Shown here: one piece after another, positions 5,641-13,492 of the stretch
Numbering within the stretch: position 1 is the first letter of the stretch
How the letters are laid out: every line of letters starts with the position of its first letter
Assembly (NCBI GenBank): GCA_025450155.1
Contig: JANWIB010000152.1
Coordinates: 1 to 14,668, forward strand
Direction: 5' to 3'
DNA length: 14,668 nucleotides
From: Sphingobacteriaceae bacterium
GTDB taxonomy: Bacteria; Bacteroidota; Bacteroidia; Sphingobacteriales; Sphingobacteriaceae
Notes under the pieces: model-generated
What the model saw: only the letters and a program-made list of their open reading frames with translations
Database searches by the model: none
What the model was told of the DNA's origin: nothing
Position numbers and translations under genes: made by a program

Positions 5641-7110
5641 ATGAAAAAATTCACCCTATTACTCATCTGCTTATTAACAGGTTTCTCCTCTATCCTTAAT
5701 GCACAAAATTTATTAAAATATCGATTAGACAGCCTCACAAATGAATACCAAAAAGCCAATTTCAATGGCGTGATACTCATTGGGAAAAATGGTCAAATCA
5801 TTTATCAAAATGCTTTTGGTTATGCTAACCTGGAAAAGAAAATCCCGATGACCGTGGATAAATTATTCAAGACCGAATCTGTCGGGAAGATGTTTACCTC
5901 TACCAGAATCATGCAGCTTTATGAAAATGGGGAAATAAAACTCAATAAAACAATTAGTGATTACCTGCCCGATTGGAAAGTTAAAAATGCTGATAAGATC
6001 ACAATCCATCACTTATTAAACCATACCTCGGGATTGATGAGCACTTGGGATGATCCAAAATACGATTTTAAAAAGGCCTATACTACAGCGGAGCTGAAAG
6101 CGATGATTGAAGCACAGCCTTTGGCATTTGAAGAGCCGGGCTTACGTTTCCATTATAGCAATTCAGGATATATCATTTTGGGTGAAATTATAGCCAGGAT
6201 AGATGGAAAGCCTTTTGATCAGGCTATAAGAGAGCGTATTTTTAATGTAGCAGGGATGAAAAAAATAAATCACCTAAATGATACGGTTATGCCTGCCAGT
6301 GCTGCCCAACCTTATTTCTTTTACTCCAGTAAAGACTACATACAAAGTAACCAGGCCGTTAGTCCCAAAGCAGGTGCTCCCGGTGGTTGGATAACCAACG
6401 CGGAAGAGCTTTTAAAATTCTTACAAACCTATATTAAAGGCACTTATATTAATGCCAATACTAAAAAGATACAACAAACAGCAAATAATACTGAAGACCT
6501 GAGTAAAAAGGGATGGCATTTTGGCTATGGTTTTCTAACCCTAACTGATGATGTTGCTACAGAAGAAACAATCATTGGGCATAATGGCGGAGGAGCCGGT
6601 TTTTCCATTGACGCTTTTTTTGAACCAAAAAGTGGGTATTCCGTAGTGATGTGTAGTAACATGTATGGTACAGGTTATCATATCACCGGAAACTACTTTA
6701 ATATTTTATTTAATAAACCCATTAAAAAAGTAGAACCTAACGAATTGATTCGCTTCGTAGACCTGCTTCAGCAAAAAGGAACGGACTACCTAATTAAACA
6801 AACCGATGCCTTTTTTAACGAATTAAAAATTCAGCCAAGTCCGCCAATACTCATTAATGTATCAGAAAATCTCGAACAAATTCGTGATTTAAAGAGTGCA
6901 GGTGAAGTATTGTCTGTAGCACAACGATTGTTTCCAGAAATTCCTTATGTATGGCTAAACAGCGGAAATGTCGCTTTTAACCTTAAAAAGTATCCTGATG
7001 CCAGAGTTTTTTACGAAAAAACTTTAAATATTGCGCAAAAAGAGAAAAATGACTTTGTTATCCAACAGGTCAATCAAAAACTGGATGAAATAAACAAATT
7101 AAAACTATAA
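5641..7110 (+). CDS. Exported serine hydrolase of the beta-lactamase/class C (SxxK) family
   Basis: The 489-residue protein begins with a classical signal peptide (MKKFTLLLICLLTGFSSILN, cleavage near AQ at 21-22), so it is probably periplasmic. I use the ATG at 5641 because it starts the signal peptide; an upstream in-frame ATG at 5536 would overlap the preceding gene and bury that peptide. Catalytic motifs are complete: S80-V-G-K83 (nucleophile and base), Y172-S-N174, and H314-N-G-G317. Additional family marks are HHLLNHTSGL (about 123-132) and GAPGGWITNAEEL. A C-terminal extension from about residue 400, including WLNSGNVAFNLKKYPDARVF, looks like one or two TPR-type helices. The family contains esterases, D-amino-acid peptidases and penicillin-binding-like proteins; the substrate cannot be chosen from sequence. 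It starts 61 bases after the flavin reductase-like gene. Confidence 0.92.
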   Translation: MKKFTLLLICLLTGFSSILNAQNLLKYRLDSLTNEYQKANFNGVILIGKNGQIIYQNAFGYANLEKKIPMTVDKLFKTESVGKMFTSTRIMQLYENGEIKLNKTISDYLPDWKVKNADKITIHHLLNHTSGLMSTWDDPKYDFKKAYTTAELKAMIEAQPLAFEEPGLRFHYSNSGYIILGEIIARIDGKPFDQAIRERIFNVAGMKKINHLNDTVMPASAAQPYFFYSSKDYIQSNQAVSPKAGAPGGWITNAEELLKFLQTYIKGTYINANTKKIQQTANNTEDLSKKGWHFGYGFLTLTDDVATEETIIGHNGGGAGFSIDAFFEPKSGYSVVMCSNMYGTGYHITGNYFNILFNKPIKKVEPNELIRFVDLLQQKGTDYLIKQTDAFFNELKIQPSPPILINVSENLEQIRDLKSAGEVLSVAQRLFPEIPYVWLNSGNVAFNLKKYPDARVFYEKTLNIAQKEKNDFVIQQVNQKLDEINKLKL

Positions 7111-7120
7111 CTTGGGGTAA
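7111..7120. repeat. Right copy of the 10-base inverted repeat bracketing the serine hydrolase gene
   Basis: CTTGGGGTAA begins at the base immediately after the serine hydrolase stop codon and is the exact reverse complement of 5622-5631. No T-run follows, so it is not by itself a terminator. Confidence 0.4.
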
Positions 7121-7165
7121 AACCGCAAGTATTTAATATTGTTATACCATAAATTGAAAGATTTT

Positions 7166-7600
7166 ATGAGAATAGTTAGAAACATTTTAGAACGAAAAGC
7201 AAATTTCATCTTTTCGATTCCACCAGAAACAACAGTCTATCATGCGTTGGAACTTATGATGGAAAAGAACATCAGTGCGTTGCTGGTAACAAAAAATGGA
7301 AAACTTGCTGGCATTTTTACAGAACGGGATTACGCCCGAAAGATCGTTTTAAAAGGAAAATCATCTAAAGAAACGCTTATCCAGGAAGTGATGACTACAA
7401 ACCCGGTTTCGGTTTCTTCTGAGGCAACCATCGAACATTGTATGTATTTAATGACCCATCAATTCATCAGGCATTTGCCCGTTATACAGGAAGAAGAATT
7501 AGTTGGTGTTGTTTCTATCGGAGATTTAGTAAAATCTATCATTGAAGAACAACAATTTATTATTGAAAACCTCGAAAACTACATAACAGGTACTAAATAA
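7166..7600 (+). CDS. CBS-pair (Bateman module) protein
   Basis: This 144-residue protein consists almost entirely of two CBS domains, about 8-65 and 72-130. The characteristic ends are visible: GKLAGIFTERDYARKIV (conserved T52-E-R-D55) in the first and IRHLPVIQEEELVGVVSIGDLVK (S117-I-G-D120) in the second, which normally contact a nucleotide phosphate/ribose. Stand-alone CBS pairs bind adenine nucleotides and act as energy or redox sensors; the ligand and partner here are unknown. I chose the ATG at 7166 (MRIVRNILERK); a TTG at 7139 would add nine residues of unlikely sequence. There is no signal peptide or membrane segment, so it is cytosolic. It begins 55 bases after the serine hydrolase and is followed by a 195-base gap, so it may end that transcription unit. 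Confidence 0.93.
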   Translation: MRIVRNILERKANFIFSIPPETTVYHALELMMEKNISALLVTKNGKLAGIFTERDYARKIVLKGKSSKETLIQEVMTTNPVSVSSEATIEHCMYLMTHQFIRHLPVIQEEELVGVVSIGDLVKSIIEEQQFIIENLENYITGTK

Positions 7601-7738
7601 AACCTATTTTTAGTTAATAACAATACGATTCCCTCACTCCTATTACTTAAGTCAGATGTATTACTATTTTTTCCCCTTTAAATAGAAGGCTTGTCAGCTA
7701 TTGAACATATAATAGCGAAAAGTATAACGCTTTTAATT

Positions 7739-7746
7739 TACATTTG
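7739..7746 (+). promoter_or_regulatory. Candidate -7 box for the FAD monooxygenase gene
   Basis: TACATTTG matches the Bacteroidota -7 consensus TAnnTTTG exactly, 49 bases before the ATG at 7796. I see no good -33 TTG/TTTG element at the expected distance. The remainder of the 195-base interval (7601-7795) holds nothing I can name. Confidence 0.35.
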
Positions 7747-7795
7747 CATTGCTTTAAAATAGCTCTACGTACTCAGTTTCAAATCGTTATTAACA

Positions 7796-8938
7796 ATGAC
7801 CAAACAAGCAACAATAATTGGAGGAGGTATAGCCGGACTAACAACCGCAATTGCTTTAAATAAAATTGGTATTAAATCAGTACTTTTTGAAGCAGCACCA
7901 GATATAAAAGCCGTGGGGGCAGGACTGGGGCTTGGGGCAAATGCAGTAATCGCGTTCAACCGTTTGGGCCTTATGGATGAAATAATTCAAGTGGGACGGG
8001 TTCTTCCTTCATTTTCAATATACTCTAAAAAGGGGAAGCTTATAACACGTACAGACAGCCAAAAAGTAAGTACCAAATATGGGGTCGATAATTTCACCAT
8101 TCACAGAGCAGAATTGCACCAGTTATTGCTTTCAAAAATAGATGCTCAATCTATTCATATCAATAAAAAAGCGGTAGATATTGAACAGAAGGGAGATTCT
8201 GTTATTGTTAAATTCCAGGATGGAAGCACTCATGAAACAGACTTTTTAATTGTTGCAGATGGCATAAACTCTGCTATAAGAAAAAAACTTTTACCAGATT
8301 CTGAACCCAGATATTCTGGCTACACCTGTTGGCGGGCAGTAATAGACAATACTAAATTAAATCTGACCGAAAGTTCGGAAACATGGGGTAAAAATGGAAG
8401 GTTTGGAATTGTACCTCTGGCAAAAAATAAAATTTACTGGTTTGCTTGCGTAAATGCTCCTCAAAATGACAAAAAATTAAAAAATTATCAGGTAAAAGAT
8501 TTACTAAATCATTTCAAGGGCTTTCATGAGCCAATACCGACAATTTTAAGCGAAACCGAAGACGAAAATCTACTTTGGAACGACATAGTTGATTTGAAAC
8601 CAATAAACAAATACGCGTTCAACAACATATTGCTTATTGGGGATGCGGCCCATGCGACAACACCAAATATGGGACAGGGAGCTTGTCAGGCAATAGAAGA
8701 TGCGATTATACTGGCAAATGAATTAAGTAAAAATCCAGACATTACACAGGCGTTTAAAAACTTTGAGGAGAGGAGAATAAAGAGAACACATTATATCATT
8801 AACACCTCCTGGAGCATTGGAAAGGTTGCACAACTAGAGAATAGTTTTCTGGCATCTTTGAGAAATTTTGTTTTCCGAATGATCCCTTCAAGTGTTAATG
8901 AGAAACAATTGAAAAAACTTTATACTATCGATTTTTAA
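7796..8938 (+). CDS. FAD-dependent (class A flavoprotein) monooxygenase
   Basis: The 380-residue protein has all three fingerprint motifs of group A flavin monooxygenases. These are the Rossmann G9-G-G11-IA-G14 near the N-terminus, the DG motif at D155-G156 (LIVADGINSAIRKKL), and the GD motif at G282-D283 (LLIGDAAHATTPNMGQGACQ). The block SGYTCWRAV (about 174-182) is typical of the salicylate hydroxylase/UbiH/zeaxanthin-epoxidase branch. Such enzymes hydroxylate aromatic or related substrates using NAD(P)H and O2; the substrate cannot be told from sequence. It is cytosolic, possibly peripheral to the membrane. The gene stands alone after a 195-base gap with a promoter-like box, and 88 bases separate it from the slipin gene. 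TetX-like drug-modifying enzymes share this fold, but nothing here specifically points to that role. Confidence 0.92.
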   Translation: MTKQATIIGGGIAGLTTAIALNKIGIKSVLFEAAPDIKAVGAGLGLGANAVIAFNRLGLMDEIIQVGRVLPSFSIYSKKGKLITRTDSQKVSTKYGVDNFTIHRAELHQLLLSKIDAQSIHINKKAVDIEQKGDSVIVKFQDGSTHETDFLIVADGINSAIRKKLLPDSEPRYSGYTCWRAVIDNTKLNLTESSETWGKNGRFGIVPLAKNKIYWFACVNAPQNDKKLKNYQVKDLLNHFKGFHEPIPTILSETEDENLLWNDIVDLKPINKYAFNNILLIGDAAHATTPNMGQGACQAIEDAIILANELSKNPDITQAFKNFEERRIKRTHYIINTSWSIGKVAQLENSFLASLRNFVFRMIPSSVNEKQLKKLYTIDF

Positions 8939-9026
8939 AAAATGACTCTGGGATAATGCTTTTATGAATTTTAGATCCTTTATACAAAGTGGGGTATCCC
9001 TCGAAACAACATAAAAAACAACTAAA

Positions 9027-9794
9027 ATGACACTCATACCAATTATCGGAATACTTATCGCAATACTCCTATCCGGATTTCGTATTGCACAAGAATATCA
9101 ACGTGGAGTAGTCTTCAGACTTGGTCGCTTCAAATCTATAAAAGGACCTGGTCTTTATTGGATAGTCCCATTAGTTGATAGACAACAGCAGGTAGACATT
9201 AGAACCAAAACCGTTGACCTTGAACAACAAGAGACTATAACAAAAGACAGTGTAACAATTAAGGTGAATGCGGTACTCTGGTTTAAAATAACAAATCCAG
9301 AAGACGCAATTATTAAAGTGGCAGATTATAATAAGGCGGTTTATCAATTTTCGGTAACAGCATTAAGAAATATCATTGGACAACATACGCTTGATGAGGT
9401 ATTGAGAGAAAGGGAACAAATTAATGGAACGCTGCAAAAAATTGTTGACACGACAACGGAACCCTGGGGGATTAAAATTGAAATGGTTGAGATGAAAGAT
9501 GTGGAAATTCCCGAAGCAATGCAAAGAGCTATGGCACGAGAGGCAGAAGCCATTAGAGAAAAAAGAGCACGAATTGTAAAGGCAGAAGCAGAATTAGAGG
9601 CGTCTATAAAATTGACACAAGGTGCCAAAGAAATGGAAGGAAGTCCAATTGCCCTTGAGTTGAGGCGTATGCAAATGTTGTCTGAAATTGGTATTGACAA
9701 TAATACCACAACGATTGTTCTGGTTCCATCAGATTTCACAAATGCAGCCAGAAGTTTTACAGAAATAGTAACAAAAAAGAAACTTGATACATAA
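9027..9794 (+). CDS. Slipin (SPFH / band 7 / stomatin-like membrane protein)
   Basis: This 255-residue protein has an N-terminal hydrophobic segment (about 3-18, IPIIGILIAILLSGF), then the SPFH domain (about 20-170), starting with EYQRGVVFRLGRF and KGPGLYWIVPLVDRQQQVDIRT. Also typical are TKDSVTIKVNAVLWFKI and the sequence ALRNIIGQHTLDEVLRERE. A charged helical region rich in A/E/R (about 165-205) is a probable coiled coil used for oligomerisation. Slipins form ring-like assemblies on the inner membrane and are linked to membrane microdomains and quality control. They are often paired with an NfeD-type protein; none is visible here. The next gene, an amylase, starts 76 bases downstream, so co-transcription is possible without obvious functional linkage. 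Confidence 0.95.
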   Translation: MTLIPIIGILIAILLSGFRIAQEYQRGVVFRLGRFKSIKGPGLYWIVPLVDRQQQVDIRTKTVDLEQQETITKDSVTIKVNAVLWFKITNPEDAIIKVADYNKAVYQFSVTALRNIIGQHTLDEVLREREQINGTLQKIVDTTTEPWGIKIEMVEMKDVEIPEAMQRAMAREAEAIREKRARIVKAEAELEASIKLTQGAKEMEGSPIALELRRMQMLSEIGIDNNTTTIVLVPSDFTNAARSFTEIVTKKKLDT

Positions 9795-9870
9795 AGATAC
9801 TTCTGGTACTGTAATACAACAAAAGCTCTTGAGGTATTTTGGACGCTTTCCTAGCGTAGAATCAGTAAAT

Positions 9871-11283
9871 ATGAATTATTATAAGATAGCAGTACTAACA
9901 CTGACAATCTCAATAATGAGTTGCCAGGATGTTAAAAAAGCAACTAGCGAAAAACACACCTCAAACCAGATTACTGACCCAAAATACACCCCCAAACCTT
10001 ATGTCGAACTAAAACATCCGGAATGGAGTAAAAATGCTACTATTTACGAGGTCAATATCCGGCAGTTTACACCGGAAGGCACATTTAAAGCATTTGAAAG
10101 CCATTTGCCCCGATTAAAAGATATGGGTATTGATATTATCTGGCTCATGCCCATTAATCCCATCGGAGTAAAAAACAGGAAGGGGACACTAGGTAGCGAA
10201 TACTCGGTAAAAGACTATTATGACGTAAATCCTGAGTTTGGAACAAAAGATGATCTGAAAGCGCTGGTAAAGAAAATTCATAACATGGGTATGCATGTAA
10301 TTATTGATTGGGTGGCTAATCATACCTCTTGGGACAATCCTTTAGTAAGCAAACATCCGGAATGGTACAGTAAAAGCAAAGAAGGAAATTTTCAGTCTAC
10401 ACCATGGCGGGATTATGACGATATTATTGATTTAAATTACAAACAACCGGGTATTCGCAAATATATGACCGAGGCATTAAAGTACTGGGTAAAGGAAACT
10501 GATATTGATGGTTTCAGATGCGATGTGGCTAGTTTTATTCCCATTGATTTTTGGGAAAATGCAAGAAAAGAATTAGATGAAATTAAACCAGTTTTTATGC
10601 TGGCAGAATCAGAGAATCAGGAATTGCACAGAAAAGCATTTGACATGACGTATGCTTGGAGTTTGTGGGACCACCTGCATGCAATCACAACTAAGCACAT
10701 GTCCATAAAAGGCTTAACAGAAGGGTACATTGCAGAACATGTGAGTATCTTTCCTGAAAATGGGTACCGCATGGCTTTTACCGAAAATCATGATAAAAAT
10801 TCATGGGAAGGCAACCAGTTTGCCAATTTTGGCGAGGGACTTCGTGCAGCCATGGTGTTGACTGCAACTATGGATGGAATGCCTTTAGTTTACAGTGGAC
10901 AGGAAGCCGGACTTGATCGCTCTTTAAAATTTTTTGATAAAGATCCGATTGAATGGAAAAAGCACCCCTTCTTTGATATCTATAAAAAACTGTTTGAGCT
11001 GAAACACAAAAACCAAGCATTATGGAACGGTGAATGGGGAGGAGAGATGGAAAGAATAACCAACAATAAAATGGATGAGGTGATTTCTTTTTCGCGAGAA
11101 AAGAATGGCCAAAAAATAATTACCATTATCAACTTCAGTAATATACCTCTAATAACCGTTAAATTAAACTCTAAACATCATACAGGAATATACAAAGATT
11201 TATTTACTGGCGCATTTCATACCTTAAAAGGGAATGATGAAATTCCTCTTGACGCATGGGGCTATTTAGTACTGGTGAAATAA
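9871..11283 (+). CDS. GH13 alpha-amylase-family glycosidase, predicted lipoprotein
   Basis: It hydrolyses or rearranges alpha-glucans or malto-oligosaccharides, probably at the periplasm or cell surface. I use the ATG at 9871, which gives a 470-residue protein with a lipoprotein-type signal (MNYYKIAVLTLTISIMSC, modified Cys18). An in-frame ATG at 9784 overlaps the slipin stop and would bury the signal. The four conserved GH13 regions are intact: D146-WVAN-H151, GFRCD with nucleophile D218, FMLAE with acid/base E246, and ENHD with D308. The substrate-loop segment MPLVYSGQEAGLD (about 337-349) is also present. A short C-terminal beta domain (about 385-470) completes it, and there is no carbohydrate-binding module. 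No SusC/SusD pair or sugar regulator is nearby, so it is not part of a visible polysaccharide-utilisation locus. It converges with the leftward dehydrogenase gene, 37 bases away, with no obvious terminator hairpin between. Confidence 0.94.
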   Translation: MNYYKIAVLTLTISIMSCQDVKKATSEKHTSNQITDPKYTPKPYVELKHPEWSKNATIYEVNIRQFTPEGTFKAFESHLPRLKDMGIDIIWLMPINPIGVKNRKGTLGSEYSVKDYYDVNPEFGTKDDLKALVKKIHNMGMHVIIDWVANHTSWDNPLVSKHPEWYSKSKEGNFQSTPWRDYDDIIDLNYKQPGIRKYMTEALKYWVKETDIDGFRCDVASFIPIDFWENARKELDEIKPVFMLAESENQELHRKAFDMTYAWSLWDHLHAITTKHMSIKGLTEGYIAEHVSIFPENGYRMAFTENHDKNSWEGNQFANFGEGLRAAMVLTATMDGMPLVYSGQEAGLDRSLKFFDKDPIEWKKHPFFDIYKKLFELKHKNQALWNGEWGGEMERITNNKMDEVISFSREKNGQKIITIINFSNIPLITVKLNSKHHTGIYKDLFTGAFHTLKGNDEIPLDAWGYLVLVK

Positions 11284-11320
11284 AAAACAGGAAAGAAAGT
11301 ATTGTTGCAAGCCTTCAAAT

Positions 11321-12343
11321 TTAGGGATTTAACAATTCCGATGGTACTTTACATTGTTTTGCACAGGCACAGGCTTTTCCTACACATTTGTTTTGATGCC
11401 ACTTATCCAGATTGGAAATGGTTTGCGCTGCTATTTGATTTAGGGCTTCCTGTGTTAAAAATGCCTGATGTGGCGTAACTATCACATTGGGTAACGACAT
11501 TAATTTGAATAAAATAGGGTCTTTTATTATATCCGACCGGTGATCTGAGAAAAACAATCCTTTTTCAAACTCATACACATCTGTACCAAAATAGCCTAAT
11601 TTTCCGCTTTCCAGTGCACTTATTACCTCGGCCGTTTTTACAAGTCCCCCCCTTGCAGTATTAATCAACATGGTTCCATTTTTCATTAGAGATAATGTTT
11701 CCTGATTAATTAAATATTGATTTTCGGATGTTAAGGGCAGATGCAATGAAATAATGTCAGCTTTTTGAAGCAGCTCATTTAACGTTACAGGCTCTACACC
11801 TGCTAAATTTTGTGGATAATCAATATCGTGTCCTAAAACGCGGCAGCCCATTCCTTTAAATATGGCGGCAGCGGCTTGTCCGATATGTCCTAAACCAATT
11901 AATCCTACAGTTTTTCCATAAAGATTAAACCCTACATGATTTTCTATGCGAAAGTCAAAAATGCGACTTTGATCTACAGTAGGTATTAATTTTCTGCTAA
12001 GTGCTAAAGCCAGGGTTATGGCATGTTCTGCAATGGCTTGTGGAGAATACGATGGTACATTGGCTATTTTCATGCCTCTTTTACCTGCTGCCTCGCGGTC
12101 AATATGATCGGTACCTACCGACCGAGTGCCAATATATTTAATACCCAAGTCGGCAAGTTTATCTATTACAGGCGCCGAAACATCATCATTGGTAAAAACC
12201 AATATGGCATCTTTACCCGCAGCGTAACTTACAGTTTCTAAACTGAGTCGGTTAGAAATCAGGGTGATGTCGTGCTTTTTTTGATTCGCCTTTGCCAGCA
12301 ATTCTTTTTCATAACTTCTAATACTGTATGCTACAACTCTCAT
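11321..12343 (-). CDS. ldhA: D-lactate dehydrogenase (D-2-hydroxyacid dehydrogenase family), with Cys-rich tail
   Basis: It reduces pyruvate to D-lactate with NADH, the fermentative type. The protein has 340 residues. The NAD-binding G150-L-G-HI-G155 is present, as are the catalytic residues R231 (TARGG), E260 (DVYEFEKGLFF) and H292 (TPHQAFLT). The stretches YEFEKGLFFSDH and HQAFLTQEAL are close to fermentative LdhA enzymes rather than glycerate or formate dehydrogenases. The last 21 residues carry four cysteines, C320-x4-C325-x-C327-x3-C331 (KCVGKACACAKQCK), which I do not associate with the core family and which could bind metal or respond to redox. It lies downstream of the sensor kinase and FNR-type regulator in the same direction. 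A TAnnTTTG box and an FNR-box-like sequence lie in the 84-base gap before it, suggesting oxygen-dependent control. Confidence 0.9.
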   Translation of the reverse strand: MRVVAYSIRSYEKELLAKANQKKHDITLISNRLSLETVSYAAGKDAILVFTNDDVSAPVIDKLADLGIKYIGTRSVGTDHIDREAAGKRGMKIANVPSYSPQAIAEHAITLALALSRKLIPTVDQSRIFDFRIENHVGFNLYGKTVGLIGLGHIGQAAAAIFKGMGCRVLGHDIDYPQNLAGVEPVTLNELLQKADIISLHLPLTSENQYLINQETLSLMKNGTMLINTARGGLVKTAEVISALESGKLGYFGTDVYEFEKGLFFSDHRSDIIKDPILFKLMSLPNVIVTPHQAFLTQEALNQIAAQTISNLDKWHQNKCVGKACACAKQCKVPSELLNP

Positions 12344-12365
12344 ATTAATAACAGAAACTAAATTA

Positions 12366-12373
12366 CAAAGCTA
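12366..12373 (-). promoter_or_regulatory. Candidate -7 box for the D-lactate dehydrogenase gene
   Basis: On the minus strand the sequence is TAGCTTTG, an exact match to the Bacteroidota -7 consensus TAnnTTTG. It would place the transcription start near 12359, about 15 bases before the ATG at 12343. No clear -33 element is seen, which is compatible with a promoter that depends on an activator. Confidence 0.45.
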
Positions 12374-12395
12374 TTATAGCCTGTTTGTCTATAAG

Positions 12396-12409
12396 ATGAG
12401 GCTGATCAA
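12396..12409 (-). promoter_or_regulatory. FNR-box-like site upstream of the D-lactate dehydrogenase gene
   Basis: The minus strand reads TTGAT-CAGC-CTCAT, matching the FNR consensus TTGAT-N4-ATCAA at 8 of 10 positions, with the TGA/TCA core intact in both halves. Its centre is about 43 bases upstream of the start predicted from the TAGCTTTG box, close to the -41.5 class II activator position. The adjacent regulator has an FNR-like recognition helix (E-x-x-S-R), which normally reads this half-site. A single degenerate match could be chance. Confidence 0.4.
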
Positions 12410-12427
12410 TATGAAATGTGATCTTTA

Positions 12428-13492
12428 TCAGTTTTTCATATTCTGCAAGCGTTGCAGGTTCAGAATATGAATCTGGCTTCCTTGTTTTTCAATCAGGCCT
12501 TCTTCCTTAAAATCACTCAAGGTACGGCTCACCGTTTCGGTTGCCATTCCGGCCATGGCGGCTAAATCTTCTCTCGATGCTTTAAAAGACCTGTTTTGCA
12601 CACCGGCTTCCTGCTCATAATGTTTAGCAAGACGCAAAAGCACTTCGGCCATACGTTTTCTTACCGAATGATAGGCCAATTGAAGTAATTGTTCCTCCTT
12701 TTCGCGAAGGTTATTGGAAAGAATTTTTATGAATTGTTTACCGATATCGGAGTAACGGTTTAATAACTGATCTATAACATCTCTGGGAAGCAGACATACA
12801 ACAGTATCCTCCAAGGCTTCTGCCGTATCATTATACGATTCATTAGAGAGCAGGGCATGTATTCCCAGGTATTCTTCGGGACCATAGATTCCAGTTTGCA
12901 GTTCACGGCCATCGCTGCTTAATTTGGTGGTTTTTACTTTTCCTGCAAGAATCAAATAAATTCCTAGAGCAGTATCGCCTTCATAATAAATAACCTGCTT
13001 TTTTTTGAACTGTCTGGTTTTTCGTTCGGCAATAATCTTCTTTAATTCGGTCAGGCCGTTGCCTTGGCTGGCTAACTGGTTCAGGCTTTCGAGTGATTGA
13101 CTATAAAAAGCCTTCTGCTTATTTTTCTTATTTAGTCGACTTTCTATGGCGTTTAACAGCTCCATATCATCAAAAGGCTTGGTCAGGTAGTCATCGGCTC
13201 CCATTTCCATCCCCCTGCGCATATCCACCCGTTCAGCCTTCGCGGTTAAAAAGATAAAGGGTATGGATGCGGTTTCGGCATTTTTGCTCAACAAATACAA
13301 TACACTATATCCATCCATTTCGGGCATCATAATATCACATAAAACCATGTCAGGCAGGTTTTTTTGTGCCAAATCCACCCCAGTTTTTCCATTATCTGTT
13401 TTGATGACATTATAATTAGCCAGGGCCAAAATTTCAGCCGTACCTTCACGTATATCATCATTATCTTCAATAATCAGAATTGTTTTTTTCAT
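12428..13492 (-). CDS. Response regulator with receiver, cNMP-binding and CRP/FNR-type HTH domains
   Basis: This 354-residue protein fuses a two-component receiver to a CRP/FNR transcription factor. Receiver (about 1-122): acidic pocket E9/D10, phospho-acceptor D53 in VLCDIMMPEMDG, T83 (FLTAKAE) and K105 (LTKPFDD) are all present, so it should be phosphorylatable. A CRP-type beta-roll sensor domain (about 150-260, YYEGDTALGIYLILAGKVK) and a dimerisation helix follow. The C-terminal winged helix (about 275-345) has the recognition helix ATETVSRTLSDF. There E319, S322 and R323 match the E-x-x-S-R pattern of FNR rather than the R-E-x-x-x-R of CRP. FNR's N-terminal Fe-S cysteines are absent, so oxygen sensing would have to come from the partner kinase. 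Its start overlaps that kinase's stop by 4 bases (ATGA), implying coupled translation. D-lactate dehydrogenase lies 84 bases downstream. Confidence 0.93.
   Translation of the reverse strand: MKKTILIIEDNDDIREGTAEILALANYNVIKTDNGKTGVDLAQKNLPDMVLCDIMMPEMDGYSVLYLLSKNAETASIPFIFLTAKAERVDMRRGMEMGADDYLTKPFDDMELLNAIESRLNKKNKQKAFYSQSLESLNQLASQGNGLTELKKIIAERKTRQFKKKQVIYYEGDTALGIYLILAGKVKTTKLSSDGRELQTGIYGPEEYLGIHALLSNESYNDTAEALEDTVVCLLPRDVIDQLLNRYSDIGKQFIKILSNNLREKEEQLLQLAYHSVRKRMAEVLLRLAKHYEQEAGVQNRSFKASREDLAAMAGMATETVSRTLSDFKEEGLIEKQGSQIHILNLQRLQNMKN

Noticed and set aside
9843..9857. ACGCT-TTCCT-AGCGT inverted repeat before the amylase
   Set aside because: The stem is only 5 bases with no T-run; it is too short to call an operator or terminator.
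9784..9870. Upstream ATG extension of the amylase overlapping the slipin stop
   Set aside because: It would place 29 residues ahead of a clear lipoprotein signal peptide beginning at 9871.
12402..12431. CTGAT...ATCAG inverted repeat spanning the regulator stop codon, followed rightward by TTTTT
   Set aside because: The T-run is on the strand opposite to transcription here and the loop is 20 bases, so it does not work as a terminator for the leftward genes.
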